Positions 25,030-38,160 of a DNA stretch of 64,000 nt are shown in pieces. Source of the stretch: Channallabes apus (taxonomy: Eukaryota > Chordata > Actinopteri > Siluriformes > Clariidae); assembly GCA_030522415.1 (NCBI GenBank), contig CM060118.1, forward strand, positions 20,033,151 through 20,097,150, read 5' to 3'. Numbering within the stretch: position 1 is the first letter of the stretch; each line of letters starts with the position of its first letter. The translations under genes and the position numbers were made by a program. The notes beneath the pieces are model-generated. The model was not told where the DNA came from and made no database searches. It worked only from the letters and a program-made list of their open reading frames with translations.

Positions 25030-26449
25030 CAGAGGTGGATTTAGATACGGGCAACATGGGTAGCCGCCCAGGGTGGCATCTTGCTGGGGGCAACACGACA
25101 CGCATGTGCAATTGCTTTTCTAATACTCATTTGTACTCTTTTATGTTATCCTGTGGGTGAATTAACCTTGTAGTCACCCTGATTCTAGGTTGTGAACTAC
25201 AGATGTCGCCATTAAGACTGCGCGTGTTTTCCCGCGAGATGCCACAATTTAGCGCGCGGTGTGCCGCGACTTGCCGCGAGCAACATTCGGGAATTTAAAT
25301 AAACATTTTGTGCTTCAGTGAATATCTGCCAGATGGCGCATGGAAGGACTTTATCTAAAAGCTGGACCAAGTACAACGATTAATTGTGTATAATTACTTA
25401 TCCTAAAACAATATTGTTTCCAATGCTGAAGCAAACATGAATTTTATTTTGTTTTACAACAGGTATTTCATAATGAACGTGTGTACAGTATATGTGCTTC
25501 ATATTATTTTCATAATGGTGAAATGAGATGCCCAAATTCGTGTTTTAAAAGTTTCTTATAATGTTTTTGTAATGTCTTAACAGGGACAAAATAATGAAAG
25601 ACATGGAAAGGCCTCGGTTTAAATGGTCTTGAAATGAATTTAATTTCATGATATTATTAACTGATTAACTGAATCTGATAGTGTTAACTATGCGAATATC
25701 CTGATTCGTGAATATGCCAACCTATCTTATTTAAAACGTAAAAATGTGTCGCCATCATCAGAAGACATGAATGAACAATACATATGATATAATTTTATCA
25801 TATTAAGTACTTTCACTTTACAAAAGGCAGCGTTTTTATCAAAAGGCTGATTATGTTTTTATGTGTATACAGTATGTGGTTGTACAGTATGTCAATATAT
25901 TATATAAGTATGTGTTTGTGCGCGCGTCTCATATGTAACATTCATATAAAATGCAATTCGTGATAAGTGTATGTTGTTAAAGTATTTGTGGATATGTATG
26001 TAACGACATAAACTGTTCAGAACGGGCCGGGTCGTGATACTGCAACACTCCTGTGATCTTTCGGTCGCACCAGTAAAAGGTGTCAGGGCCAAAGACAAAG
26101 CGCGCTGAAGAAGACACAGGCAAAGCCCAAGCCTCTGTCTGTCTAAGATACCGGCGAGAAAGTGAGGGAGAGAGACACGCATCAGTTTAGGGCGCACTCT
26201 CAGGTTAAAGTGCACACAGCACAAACTCTACTCTCTCTCTCTTCCTATAAATCTTCGGTAAGGGCATAAGCTCCGAGAGGATCTTTAATTTTTTGTTTTA
26301 GTTTCCAGAATCCCGTCCCTTCTTGCGTAGATGGCGGAGCTATGGTTATTTTGTGTTTTCAGTTTTCTTTTGCTTTCCTTTTAAGTTTCTTAATTAATAA
26401 TCCCACACTATCTCCAAGCGGAAATGTCTTCCTGTGTCTGTCATAAGCA
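25030..26449. other. Possible old hAT-like fragment and flanking DNA
   Basis: CAGAGGTGGATTTAGATACG at 25030 followed by GGGGGCAACACG resembles a hAT-type left terminus. I could not find a matching right end or target duplication. Positions 25195-25290 are a CpG-rich patch (CGCGCGGTGTGCCGCGAC). ACTTTCACTTTACAAAAGGC at 25809 recurs as ACTTTCACTTTGCAAAAGGC near 31729, so both places probably share a dispersed repeat. Open frame 26224-25892 on the minus strand has no recognisable product. Confidence 0.3.
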
Positions 26450-26457
26450 CTCACAGC
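26450..26457. repeat. Left flank of outer hAT-like shell (putative TSD)
   Basis: CTCACAGC, matching CTCACAAT at 30785-30792 in six of eight positions. Confidence 0.4.
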
Positions 26458-26599
26458 CAGGGCCGGTTCTAGACAGGCACATATGGGGGGGCAGTGAGAA
26501 ATGGGAAGGGGGCGTCATGTGTACACATCATGTTCGAGCACTGTTTTTTTCCCTGTGCTTATAGTAACAGTATTGTCCTTGGTAAATTGTGTTGTTAGC

Positions 26600-26814
26600 T
26601 GCGTCCAAAGCCTGGAGAATTGGAATGCACTTTGTCAGGCCTCTACCTTCAGACCTGTCCAACTCGGGTGTCCCACTTGAAGACTAAGCTCCTGTTGGTA
26701 TAGCTCTTAGGGTCATTGAGGCACGCAAACCCCCTGGCCACAATAAGGTGGCAATCCCTCAGGGGGAAACTGAAAAATAAAAATTAAATAAATAAAACAA
26801 AAATAAAATAAAAT
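26600..26814 (+). mobile_element. Possible LINE 3' tail with hairpin and A-rich end
   Basis: A conserved-looking stretch ends in a two-tier hairpin: CCCCCTG (26730-26736) pairs with CAGGGGG (26760-26766), and inside it GCCAC (26737-26741) pairs with GTGGC (26748-26752). An A-rich AAAT/AAAC tail follows directly (26768-26814). Such a stem-loop followed by an A-rich tail is how reverse transcriptases of several non-LTR families recognise their RNA. I could not assign the family, and the 5' limit is arbitrary. Confidence 0.35.
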
Positions 26815-26947
26815 ATCCTTAATCTAGATTTTATCAATCAACGACATAATATTTATCTTAGCTGGATGGTCTAATTCTCAAAAACGTTTAACCTAAAGTA
26901 AGACTTACCACACTAGAACTAGAATATTTACAAAATTGAAAGGTTGT

Positions 26948-26955
26948 CTTATGAA
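26948..26955. repeat. 8-bp target duplication, left copy
   Basis: CTTATGAA, identical to 28196-28203 on the other side of the inner hAT element. Confidence 0.9.
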
Positions 26956-27301
26956 CAGAGGTGGAAAGTAACGAATTACATTTACTCGCGTTACTGTAAT
27001 TGAGTAGTTTTTTTGTGTATTTCTACTTTTTTAAGTAGTTTTAAAAATCTGTAATTTTACTTTTACTTAAGTACGTTTTGTTTGAAGTATTGTAATTCGC
27101 TACAGTTTAAATCATATTCGCTACTGAGTAAAAAATAAATGAATGAAAATGATAAAATAATAAAAATATTATGCTTTGTATAAATGCTCCATTGCGCCGC
27201 GTGTGTGTATCATGTCCTGGTTGCGCGCCGCTCCAGACTCCACTCCAGGTTTTCTGACATCGGCATCTTCCTGACCTTCCACACTGTCGCTTCCGCGACA
27301 G

Positions 27302-27333
27302 TGACGTCATCGACTAGCGCGACCATATATAAA
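27302..27333 (+). promoter_or_regulatory. CRE plus TATA box inside the hAT element
   Basis: A perfect CRE palindrome TGACGTCA (27302-27309) lies 16 bp upstream of TATATAAA (27326-27333), in a CpG-rich local context (27190-27350). That is the layout of a compact Pol II promoter. A start site about 25-30 bp downstream would fall near 27355. Whether this is the relic of a transposase promoter or a captured host promoter cannot be told. Confidence 0.45.
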
Positions 27334-27354
27334 CCGAAGGGAGACGCGGGAAAG

Positions 27355-27570
27355 ATGAAAGAGGTTGTGATTTTGGCGTTTTGTTATTTGGTTGTGTATT
27401 CCGGTTTGACTTTTTGCCTCCAATTGACTTTGATTATTGCTTTGTCGCTTTGGTTTGGTTGGTCTTTGTATATATTTGTAGATAATTTCACTGTTTTGGG
27501 TTTAGGGAGTCCGGGAAGGTACCTGTATTTTTGTTTGTGTTTTTTTTTCTCTTTTTTTTTTAGCAGGTAA
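27355..27570 (+). other. Short hydrophobic open frame after the CRE/TATA module
   Basis: 71 codons starting MKEVVILAFCYLVVYSG and almost entirely hydrophobic (Leu, Phe, Val, Ile), ending in Phe-rich sequence that comes from T runs. It would include one or two membrane spans. Its ATG sits about where transcription would start from the TATA box, so efficient translation from it is doubtful. The same frame is open from 27184, so the start is not fixed. I recognise no family. Most likely a chance frame in T-rich DNA. Confidence 0.15.
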
Positions 27571-27648
27571 TCTAGCTACTAAATATAAATATCATTTTGT
27601 TTATTATTTTGGCCTGGGTCCATCCTGAATCTGATCCTCCTCCTCCTG

Positions 27649-27649
<1 letters not shown>

Positions 27650-27712
<63 letters not shown>
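27650..27712. repeat. GT microsatellite within the hAT element
   Basis: About 31 uninterrupted GT units. The array lies wholly inside the transposon, so length variants may exist among its copies. Confidence 0.96.
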
Positions 27713-27714
<2 letters not shown>

Positions 27715-28195
27715 TGTTTTGTATATACAAACCTCATTATTTAATCAGTTAATGATTGGATCTAGTTATTTCTGCCATATACCACCATTTCCATACAGTT
27801 TAAAATAGAACCCTGAGCCAGTCTTTTGCTGTATGGCCCTAGACTGGGACGTAACACCATATTTAAGTGACCACTTTGATTTTTAAGCACAAGAAAAACA
27901 ACAGCTTTATTATGCAAAGGTGTTCCTTCAGTTAAAAACAATTAGTTTGAGATTTATATCTGCTCATCTTTTTTGAACTACGCTAGAATGCCTCATCCCA
28001 CCCCGCTGTTAAAAAAATTAAAATAAAAAAGTAACTCGGTAACTTTTACTCTGAGTAAATTTTTTAATGAGCTACTTTTTACTTTTATTTGAGTAGATTT
28101 TTATAATGGTAACTTTACTTGTACTTAAGTAAAATTTCACTGAAGTAACAGTACTTGTACTTGAGTACAAAATTTTATTACTCTTTCCACATCTG

Positions 28196-28203
28196 CTTAT
28201 GAA
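28196..28203. repeat. 8-bp target duplication, right copy
   Basis: CTTATGAA, exact copy of 26948-26955. Confidence 0.9.
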
Positions 28204-28266
28204 TAATAAAAAAAAATAGGTTAAAGCATATGGGCTATAGAACAGATCATATTATGTTTATATATA

Positions 28267-28824
28267 CAGGTCCTTCTCAAAAAATTAGCATATTGTGATA
28301 AAGTTCATTATTTTCTGTAATGTACTGATAAACATTAGACTTTCATATATTTTAGATTCATTACACACAACTGAAGTAGTTCAAGCCTTTTATTGTTTTA
28401 ATATTGATGATTGTGGCATACAGCTCATGAAAACCCAAAATCCCTATCTCAAAAAATTAGCATATTTCATCCGACCAATAAAAGAAAAGTGTTTTTAATA
28501 CAAAAAAAGTCAACCTTCAAATAATTATGTTCAGTTATGCACTCAATACTTGGTCGGGAATCCTTTTGCAGATTCTTGTGCCTTGTGTCTCTCAACTTCC
28601 TCTTCACAATATCCCACAGATTCTCTATGGGGTTCAGGTCAGGAGCGTTTTTTGGGTTTTCATGAGCTGTATGCCACAATCATCAATATTAAAACAATAA
28701 AAGGCTTGAACTACTTCAGTTTGTGTGTAATGAATCTAAAATATATGAAAGTCTAATGTTTATCAGTACATTACAGAAAATAATGAACTTTATCACAATA
28801 TGCAAATTTTTTGAGAAGGACCTG
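28267..28824 (-). mobile_element. Deleted Tc1-family element, third family, long hairpin
   Basis: 558 bp flanked by TA (28265-28266, 28825-28826), with ends CAGGTCCTTCTCAAAAAATT in inverted orientation. Arms 28267-28440 and 28651-28824 are nearly perfect inverses over about 174 bp, with only a few differences. About 210 nt lie between them. Full-length members of this fish family are roughly 1.5 kb, so most of the transposase is gone. A single-stranded copy or read-through RNA would fold into a long hairpin. Confidence 0.9.
28555..28640 (-). pseudogene. Transposase fragment (third family)
   Basis: On the minus strand, PDLNPIENLWDIVKRKLRDT is readable. This is the segment around the catalytic Glu of a Tc1-type transposase. 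Nothing else of the enzyme survives between the two inverted arms. Confidence 0.85.
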
Positions 28825-28826
28825 TA

Positions 28827-29112
28827 TTTTTATAATTTGTAGTTATTTTTTATAGTAAATGAACAGCTCTCTTCTCTCCAATCCACTCTAAAACAACAGT
28901 CTTTCCCTGTGCGTGCGCTGCAGCCTGTGAATGAATACACACAGCGGAGAAGGGAAATCTAATACCGTATTACTGTATGTAGTGTCCCTTTTTCTGCGGA
29001 TTTTTTCGCTACCGCGGATCATTTTATTAACTTGCAATATATTCATTTTGTGAGCATATTAATATATGATTTCTCAACATTTAAAAAATTTTATTTGAGG
29101 GGGCAAGACATT
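28827..29112. other. Shell sequence between nested elements
   Basis: AT-rich DNA with no gene. CTGCGGATTTTTTCGCTACC near 28995 may be the remains of another repeat. A GAGGGGGC motif at 29097-29104 recurs after copy C (30740-30747). Confidence 0.35.
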
Positions 29113-29114
29113 TA

Positions 29115-30735
<1,621 letters not shown>

Positions 30736-30784
30736 TATTTGAGGGGGCGCTGCCCCCTCTTGCCCCTGCGTAGAGCCGGCCTCG

Positions 30785-30792
30785 CTCACAAT
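30785..30792. repeat. Right flank of outer hAT-like shell (putative TSD)
   Basis: CTCACAAT, six of eight positions shared with 26450-26457. Confidence 0.4.
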
Positions 30793-32900
30793 TCCTATTT
30801 CACTGACCCCCTCTAAAGCTTTTATAATCAGTAAAACATCTCTTGGTGCAGATCTCCACACCCCTAACAATATAATTAGGAGAAAAATGTAAATTAAGGA
30901 TGTCTTGAAACATAATCCAGTAACTCTTTATTCATTTGAACATGGTGAAGGTGTTAATGTTTCATACATTCCTTTATTTGTCCTTTCTGTTTGTGCTTAG
31001 GTTTCACTGTTTTCCATATACGTACGTTTGGACAACAATGTTCCGGAAGCCTCCAAACTAATAAGTCTGCGTGTCATAGCCGATAACTGCTCCTTTTATC
31101 TGCTGGTTACGGCGCGGCGTCGACTGCTGATCAGTGTAAAGTAGCCTATACAAGCCAATCCCTGACCCCAAAAATAGTGTAAATGTCTGCAACAATCACT
31201 AACTATTAAAATGTTAAGAATTACATTTTTTTTATTTAAAAAAAACACAAATATATACATTATAATTTCTTTATACATAATATTTTCATTATATATAAAC
31301 TCATGCTAGGGTACTTTTACTATGCTGAAATACCATTTAAAGCTATTTATTCATGTCTCTTTTATTTGCTTAATTACTTACTTACTTACTAACCAGAGAA
31401 TGCTTTAGTAAAAGGCTTTAAAACAATGGCAGTCAAAAGCAACCCAACAGTGTGATTACAGTACCCGAAATGACACAGAATTAACAACCCAACATAAACA
31501 ACTCAACGGTGTGTTTACAGAAACCCAGCATTTTTTTAGTGTACTACAGTACTAATGAATGGAGGAACCGCAGTCAAAGCCCGGGGATTCTGCGTGCTGT
31601 TGCGTTGTATTCAGCGAGTAGCATATATTTTTGTGTTTGTTTCGTTTCATGTCTGTTTTATCGATAAATCTGCTCATATCTGCGCACGCGTTTATCAGCC
31701 GTTTGATCAAAAAGCCGCACGTGCAACTCACTTTCACTTTGCAAAAGGCAGTGTTTATTGTTTCGTGTATATTTAAAGCGCATAAACACAATAAAACAAT
31801 ATTGTTTTAGGCTAACATATCATAAATTTTTTTTATTATTAGTTGTACTTCGTCTTTTTGCACACGCGCGCGGGTGCGTTGCAATAATAATAAGGATAAT
31901 AACAATAATAAATTCGGAGCACTACTAATAACAATAATAATAATACTGAATGGAGAAAGCGCAGTTAAAGAAGTATCATCACTGAAGCAGAAGAAACTGA
32001 AGAATAAATACATATCAGTATTTACAGTTAGAGCTCGACACGTTTTTGAGCTCTGTCGCTTGCTTCGTATCGTATAATATCGTATATTTTGAATGCCTTC
32101 AGCATCATTTTATAATGTAGAAAAAATGTAAATCAGGAAAGACCATGGAATTGGAAGGCGTGTCCAAACATTTAACTGGAAGTATGATAGTATTTGCCTG
32201 TGGTTATATAGTTAAACCTAGTTACACTTTATATCTATTAATATAATCAATTTTGACTATTCAGGCAGCTACCTAATTCTCTAATGCCTAATACTAGCAC
32301 TTTATAAATTTTGTGAACATCCATAATATTTTAGAAAAGGGTATTGCGATACATTTTACTACGATATCAATATCATATAGCACCGTACTATGGAGTGATG
32401 GAGTCAAAAGTATTTTTATTCCTTCTAGAAGAGAGAGCAAAAAAGTGAGGTACAGTACATTCTACATGCCATAACTTAAGTCACAATAGGACCTAACTTT
32501 CTTTGCGGACATTTAACAACTTTCAGTGTAACTAAAAAATGGACAAAAGGAGCAGTGTTCTGGTCTTAATTAATAACTATAATTGATGTCAAATTGGTTT
32601 AAGTGCGCTAGGAAAATCAATTGCTGAAAAATGTCATTATTCTTTCCGATTTCTTGGTCTCAGATATAAATGGCATCACTAAATATAAACAAAAAAAGTA
32701 CCTTGTAGTTAAGTACATACTGCATTATAATTTCATACAATAATTCTTTAAAGAAATATAATAAATTTTCAGCTACAGTCTAAAGAAAAATCTTTTTTAA
32801 AGAAAAATCAAAAGTAAATATATTTCTCTAATAAACCACTGTATAGGCTGCCTAGGCTGATCCGCTTAAAAATGTAAATTTACTACATAACTGTTGAACT
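30793..32900. other. Non-coding, AT-rich, probable repeat remains
   Basis: Contains ACTTTCACTTTGCAAAAGGC near 31729, shared with 25809 (one difference over 20 bp), an ACGCGCGCGGGTGCG patch at 31864 and AAT-type repeats at 31883-31945. Short open frames have no recognisable product. No host exon seen. Confidence 0.4.
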
Positions 32901-35240
32901 TGATAATTGTGCCGTCATGATTTTTTATGAATAATAATGCTCTGCGAGAGATTATGTGAGCGTAGGTCTTTGCAGCACAACCAGGAATAAGCGAATAAGT
33001 GAGAGTGTAAAAGCTACGATCCCAGTGGAGTCGTACAGCGCAGCACTTAGCTCATCCCTCTCGCCATGCTCCTGGGGCAGCTTTAATAGCCAATAAGAGA
33101 GGTCATAATTAATACCCCAATACAGGCACTAATAAACAATTCCAAATTGCCACCATAATCAGATGATGCAAACATCTACGAGTTACAAAAGTTCACAGCC
33201 ACAACTGACAATTTCTTAATTGTATTCAGTCATTCATGGAAATTTTATTAACATGGAGCTGATGTATCCTGCCCTTCCTCTGTCACAACACCAGGGATCT
33301 AATTTCATTATTTTCCACAAGATTTGCTTGACTACTGCCACGATTCTAATGCTGCGCCAGTCCAGATGTTTATGCTATTTAAATTAGATGGCAAGGCCTG
33401 TTGGGTAAACATAATTAAAGAAAGTTAAGATTTTTTTTCCTTGCCCTCTCTTTGTCTCTCAGCACAAACCCCTCCCCCCCTCGCAAGTTTACTTCATTAG
33501 ACAACTTTCAATTAACATAAGATGCCACATGGTCCTCCTGTATCGCATAGGCCTCCACAGATCTGTGCTCGGCTCAGGGTGCCGTGAAGGAGCCTTACGC
33601 ACATCAGCGCACACCAAACACTGGCACAACAGGAAGTGCTAGACAGGCAGGGGTGAAGGTAAGACCAAGGCCAAGGAAGGAGATTTGGTATGAAGTGTGT
33701 GATGCGTAGCACGCCACTGCCATGTTTGCAGTCATGTAAAACGCAAGCATTCCTAAGCCTCGCCCTGCAGGACTTGTTAAGCATGACCTGTCTAAAACTA
33801 TCTGAGAGAAGTAATGCATGGACACTGGACAGTGATGCAGCTCATAAGGAAGTAATCATCAATCGTTATTCCCAAGGGGACGCACGCGGTATTCTGCATT
33901 CTGCCACTGAAGCAGCTCAGGTAGTGGAGATGAATTCTAACGGAGGTAACTTGTGAACTCACAGTGTGCATGTGTTTAAAAGTATCATCAAGGTCCAGGC
34001 CAGTGATGAGAGCATTATTTCTGCGGTTTTATGAATACTAAACAGCTGGCCGAACTCTATGTGTGTGTGTGTGGGTGCATACAAAAAGAGTGGGAAATTA
34101 TATCACTCATGTCAGAGTGCTAATAGGCCCGGCCTCACTCCAAATTTAATTTCATAAGCTGCTGTTCTTGATCCCCCCCCCCACCTTTTTAAGATCAGCA
34201 GCTAACAAATTAAAGGCAATATCACAGACAGTGTAATACAAGAGGTCATTACAAGATTATGTAAACTCTAGACTTGCATTACCATTCTGCCTTCATTTAC
34301 ATGTCCATTATTTTGGCAGAAATTAGTGTGTGATTAGAAAGCGTAGTAGCCTTTTCTCTTCACTGACAGATCTGGGCACACTGCCGTAGAGAAACTGGCC
34401 ATTTGTGGTGGGGATTTATAGAATTATGCCATCATTTGTTGTTTTTGTCGGCGTGATTGCAGCAACGCCTCAGTCATAAAACCTAATCATTCTGTTCTGT
34501 TTCTCCCACCATGGCTCAAACCATTCATTTCTCACATTTGCTATAAACAGCCACATCAGGGGAAAAGACGAAGAAAAAGCGGCCCGAGCAGCATTATGCC
34601 AGGACCATACATCCGTTTATAAGTATGCAGCGCATGAAGCGTTCGCCATACTTTAGTGCACAGGAGCCGAGTAGCTGTCAAAATTACAACAGGCATCTCA
34701 AGTAATTATGTAGATTTATGCAAAACATTAACAAGAAGAATTAAATGCACAAATGAGGTGGCTACACTTGAATTGTTAAGATTATGAATAATTACCATGA
34801 ATCTTTTTTGCTCTTAATATAACTTGTTTTTGATAAACAAAGCCTTAATTATCAGAATACTTCTGAGGATATCGGTGACCTTCATTAATCTTACAAAACA
34901 AGTCTCTGGTGAGCGCCAGCGGAGCAGGCCTGCTCCCCGAGAACACAAACAACAGGAGATGCGTTATGCTAACTAGCCACTTCAGAGAGTCGAGCGTGTG
35001 GCCAGGTATATCTTACAGCTAAGCCACGGATGCACGATCATGCCGAGCGACTAAGCCTTTCCATCTGGGACTCCCCATTCTGGCGACTCATTAATTACAA
35101 TCATATTTCTCATCACCTTCTCCCTTCCCTCCTCAACAGGAGAGATATCCTTTCTTCACCTGATTCTGCCACAAGAATAATTGTTACACCGTCTCGATTC
35201 TTGTCTTTTCTGAGTGCTGTTTGATCACTGGGTGGCGAAT
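32901..35240. other. Unique, high-complexity DNA; CNE-like blocks
   Basis: Nearly free of simple repeats. Blocks at 33050-33420 (CAATAAGAGAGGTCATAATT) and 34300-35230 (ACTCATTAATTACAATCATA at 35085) mix ATTA, TAATTA and CAATAA motifs in balanced-composition sequence, the usual look of vertebrate conserved non-coding elements. Short T and C runs at 33430 and 34170. Conservation itself cannot be seen from one genome. Confidence 0.4.
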
Positions 35241-38160
35241 TCCACCTGGCTGGGAAACCTTCGCGCGCTCTTCGTGCACTGCCCTCGGTATTGATTGTCA
35301 CAGCGGCTTGTCAATCAACGTGTAGCCTCCACGCTCCTCTTCCTCCTACACAGTCTCTCGGTACAGACTGAGGGTCCATCAATCCAACCTCTAGCACTCC
35401 ACTCGTCCTCGGCACATTCGTCCTCGCTCCACCCCTCCATCTGTCCCTTAAATACAGTGCTCCTGCTTTCCGGGCACAGAGAATGGAACAGATGAGAACA
35501 GGCTCCAGAAATGAACAACCATTGGACAGGAGTGTCCTGGTAAAATAACAATGTGCATCAAGGTCTGCTTGATGATTGTTTGTGCTGCATTCATATTGAG
35601 ACACAGCATCTCGGTTTTTATTTTCTTAATATCTCCTTATACTTCCCGTCTCGGAGGAATAGCTGAACAGACTTTTTAGTTAGTGTCATTCTTTTTCTCC
35701 TTGCAGAATGCAGATGCTCTCTGCCAAGGTGTCAAGCCTTGACACTTTGAAGACTAGAATTAATATACAGCGCAGCTTTTGAGAGCAAGGGAGAGAGACA
35801 GCGAGAGAAGCTTAAGATGCTAATGCTAATATTGTACTGGGCAGTAGGTTAGGTGTCCACACTTCATAGCGTATAGAAGAATGAGAGCGGAACAAAGCCC
35901 ACTCATTCTTTTTGTTATGATAATGTCGCTAGTGCACCTAGTATGCACTTGGGAGAGTAGAAAGCTGTGAGAGGTTGTTTAGCATGCTGAGGTGTGTGAC
36001 ACACACGCTCACACTTCTGGTGCAGTGCTCCCTAACCCTCGCCTCTCTGCCTTTCAGTTTCTACAATGACACACGACAGCTAGGCAGCAACAAACTACGC
36101 TAGTAACTGAACAATAATACTGTATGTTACATGTGCGCGACATATCATTCCTCAAACGATATTATCCACTGTTTCCTCCGAAAATTACAAATTCATGTGG
36201 CACGACGATTACCATTTATTATGAGATAATAATAAGGACTATTGCCTTTGTGTATTGATCTGGACAAACACTATAATTCAGGCAGTACGGCACAGACAGA
36301 TGCAGCCCATAGCCTTCGTTTGGTTTACTGCTCCTCTTCTCAACATCAATGCTGCAATATTGGACAACTTTGCGTAAAAAAGATGGTTGCTGTTAACCTG
36401 TTAAGTAGTTCCAGATTTACTGAGTCTATTTCTACATGTTCCTTTTTCGAATCAATAGGTGAGGGGGGCTTCTTCTACAGCAGAAATCTGTTCATTTTCC
36501 ACACACACATCAATAACACAACCCCATAGTTCATTCCTTTTCATCCTCACGCTCAGTTTTAGGCGATTTTTAATAGGACTAGTCTTCGGTTCAGAGACAT
36601 TTCCCACAAGGCGCATAGGCTTTAAAGTTATTTTAGGCTGTGGGCTTAGACTATGGAGGTGCGATTTTGTGGGAAGAACTGACCCATAGACTAAAGCGCA
36701 GCCTGATCTGGGTAACCCACACACCCCACGGGTCACGCCATGCCCGTTACACAGACACAAAACTTGGCATCACATCTCCGTGAGTGATCCAAGGTGCACG
36801 CAGGAAAACTTGCCCGGGGAAGCAGGGTACTTTTTTTGGATATACGTGAACACCATGCACTATTGTTTCGTTCGTTATGTTTATACGGAATGGCAAGAAA
36901 AATATTTTCTTGTTGGCGTGCTCTTATGAGGATACATGTTGGTCGAGAATGCATTTGTGGATGGGCAATAAAGCCGCACACAGGCTGAGCCCATTATTAT
37001 TCCGCTAATGAAATTGAGATAGTCGTTTAATTTGCTGTGTGTCGGTGTGTGAGCGGAGCCTGCTGTTTTCTGGTTCAGCATGGTGCAGAGAGGAAATCCG
37101 ATCTCACGCTGCCTTCAGACCCGGTCCAGAGTCTCGGCGTCTGACCCTAAGGCTCGCAGGCAAACAGATGTCCCCTCAGGCCCCCATAAGGCCTCTTTAA
37201 TTATCCCTCTCTCGCCTCCATAATAAAACATTAAGTCGGCTAATCGAATCGGATGCAGATGACCCGTACTTCCAGTGCTGTCCTTTCTCCACATGAAGAC
37301 ATATTGAAGCCCGACAACACGCACACGCAAACTTGCAGATTGTCCAAATAGCCATACCCCATCAGCCATCAGATGAATTAGAGGCAAGAATCAACAAACA
37401 GCTCGTTTTCAGACATGAGCAGAAACTAGATTAAAACCATCAGTCATTTTAAATATAAACCATCTGGCTCCGCTTGATAGACGTTTCATACTTTTTATGG
37501 CTTCTGCCTCGATGAGTCATTATACAAACACAACAAACCCAAGTCTCAGCTTTTTCACAGATCTTACATAAAAATTCTCTTACAAGCAACTCTACTCATC
37601 TTTTTTCTTCTTTTTCCCAAATGAGGTTCATAGTCTTAGATATTCCACATGCATTCATGATACCGTGACCACGAGTGGCAGTGTGACAGGTGTGTGTGTT
37701 TTTTTTTGGGTCGTTGCTGTCGTGCCACAGTAGTTGTGCGAGCGAAGCAAGCACGCTGGAACCTGCTAGACTGACCTGCTAAATGTATTCTGCTCTCAAT
37801 AACCGGTCCAAGTTGAAATTCACGTAAAACGCCCGCAACTCCCGATGCTTTTAAAAGCCACATCTGATAGTAGATAATGACAGAGATTTCAGAGCCATTA
37901 TAGACGGCTATCAAATATTCCATTCTTTTTTTTTCCACATTCAGATTTGTAAAACATCCGCAGAGAGGCTGCCACTGCTCGGTATCTGCACAACACAGAG
38001 AAAGATAAGACTGCCTGGTACCAGCTGAGGCTGTGACAAAGAAATAAGAACGTGCTTATGAAAATGAAACATACAAAAACGCATGAGTTTGCTAACTCGC
38101 ACTCACCAATCTAAAGGTCAGCATTTGAAGTAAACAAATACAGCTGCAAAACAGCATCCA
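35241..38160. other. Unique non-coding DNA, no supported gene
   Basis: A good acceptor-like tract (CATTCTTTTTCTCCTTGCAG, ending at about 35706) precedes short open sequence, but no donor or family is recognisable. Positions 36700-37440 are high in complexity and rich in CpG compared with the rest of the window. Overlapping frames on both strands at 35295-35604 and 36452-36760 have no known domains. Confidence 0.4.

Larger units (their letters stand above)
26956..28195. mobile_element. hAT-superfamily element, non-autonomous, 1240 bp
   Basis: Starts CAGAGGTGGAAAGTAACG and ends with the imperfect inverse CTTTCCACATCTG, between exact 8-bp repeats CTTATGAA. The 8-bp duplication with CAG...CTG ends is diagnostic of hAT. 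Sub-terminal DNA on both sides is full of short ACTTGAGTA/TACTTAAGT-type motifs, the usual binding-site clutter of hAT ends. The middle holds a CpG-rich block, a CRE and TATA module, a short open frame and a GT microsatellite. I see no transposase domain, so it depends on enzyme from elsewhere. Confidence 0.88.

Noticed and set aside
25195..25290. CpG island of a host promoter
   Set aside because: Patch is under 100 bp and lies beside a hAT-like terminus. No transcript signals follow.
35680..35790. Exon after CATTCTTTTTCTCCTTGCAG
   Set aside because: Good acceptor, but no donor with adequate context. The frame that stays open longest is only about 24 codons and resembles nothing known.
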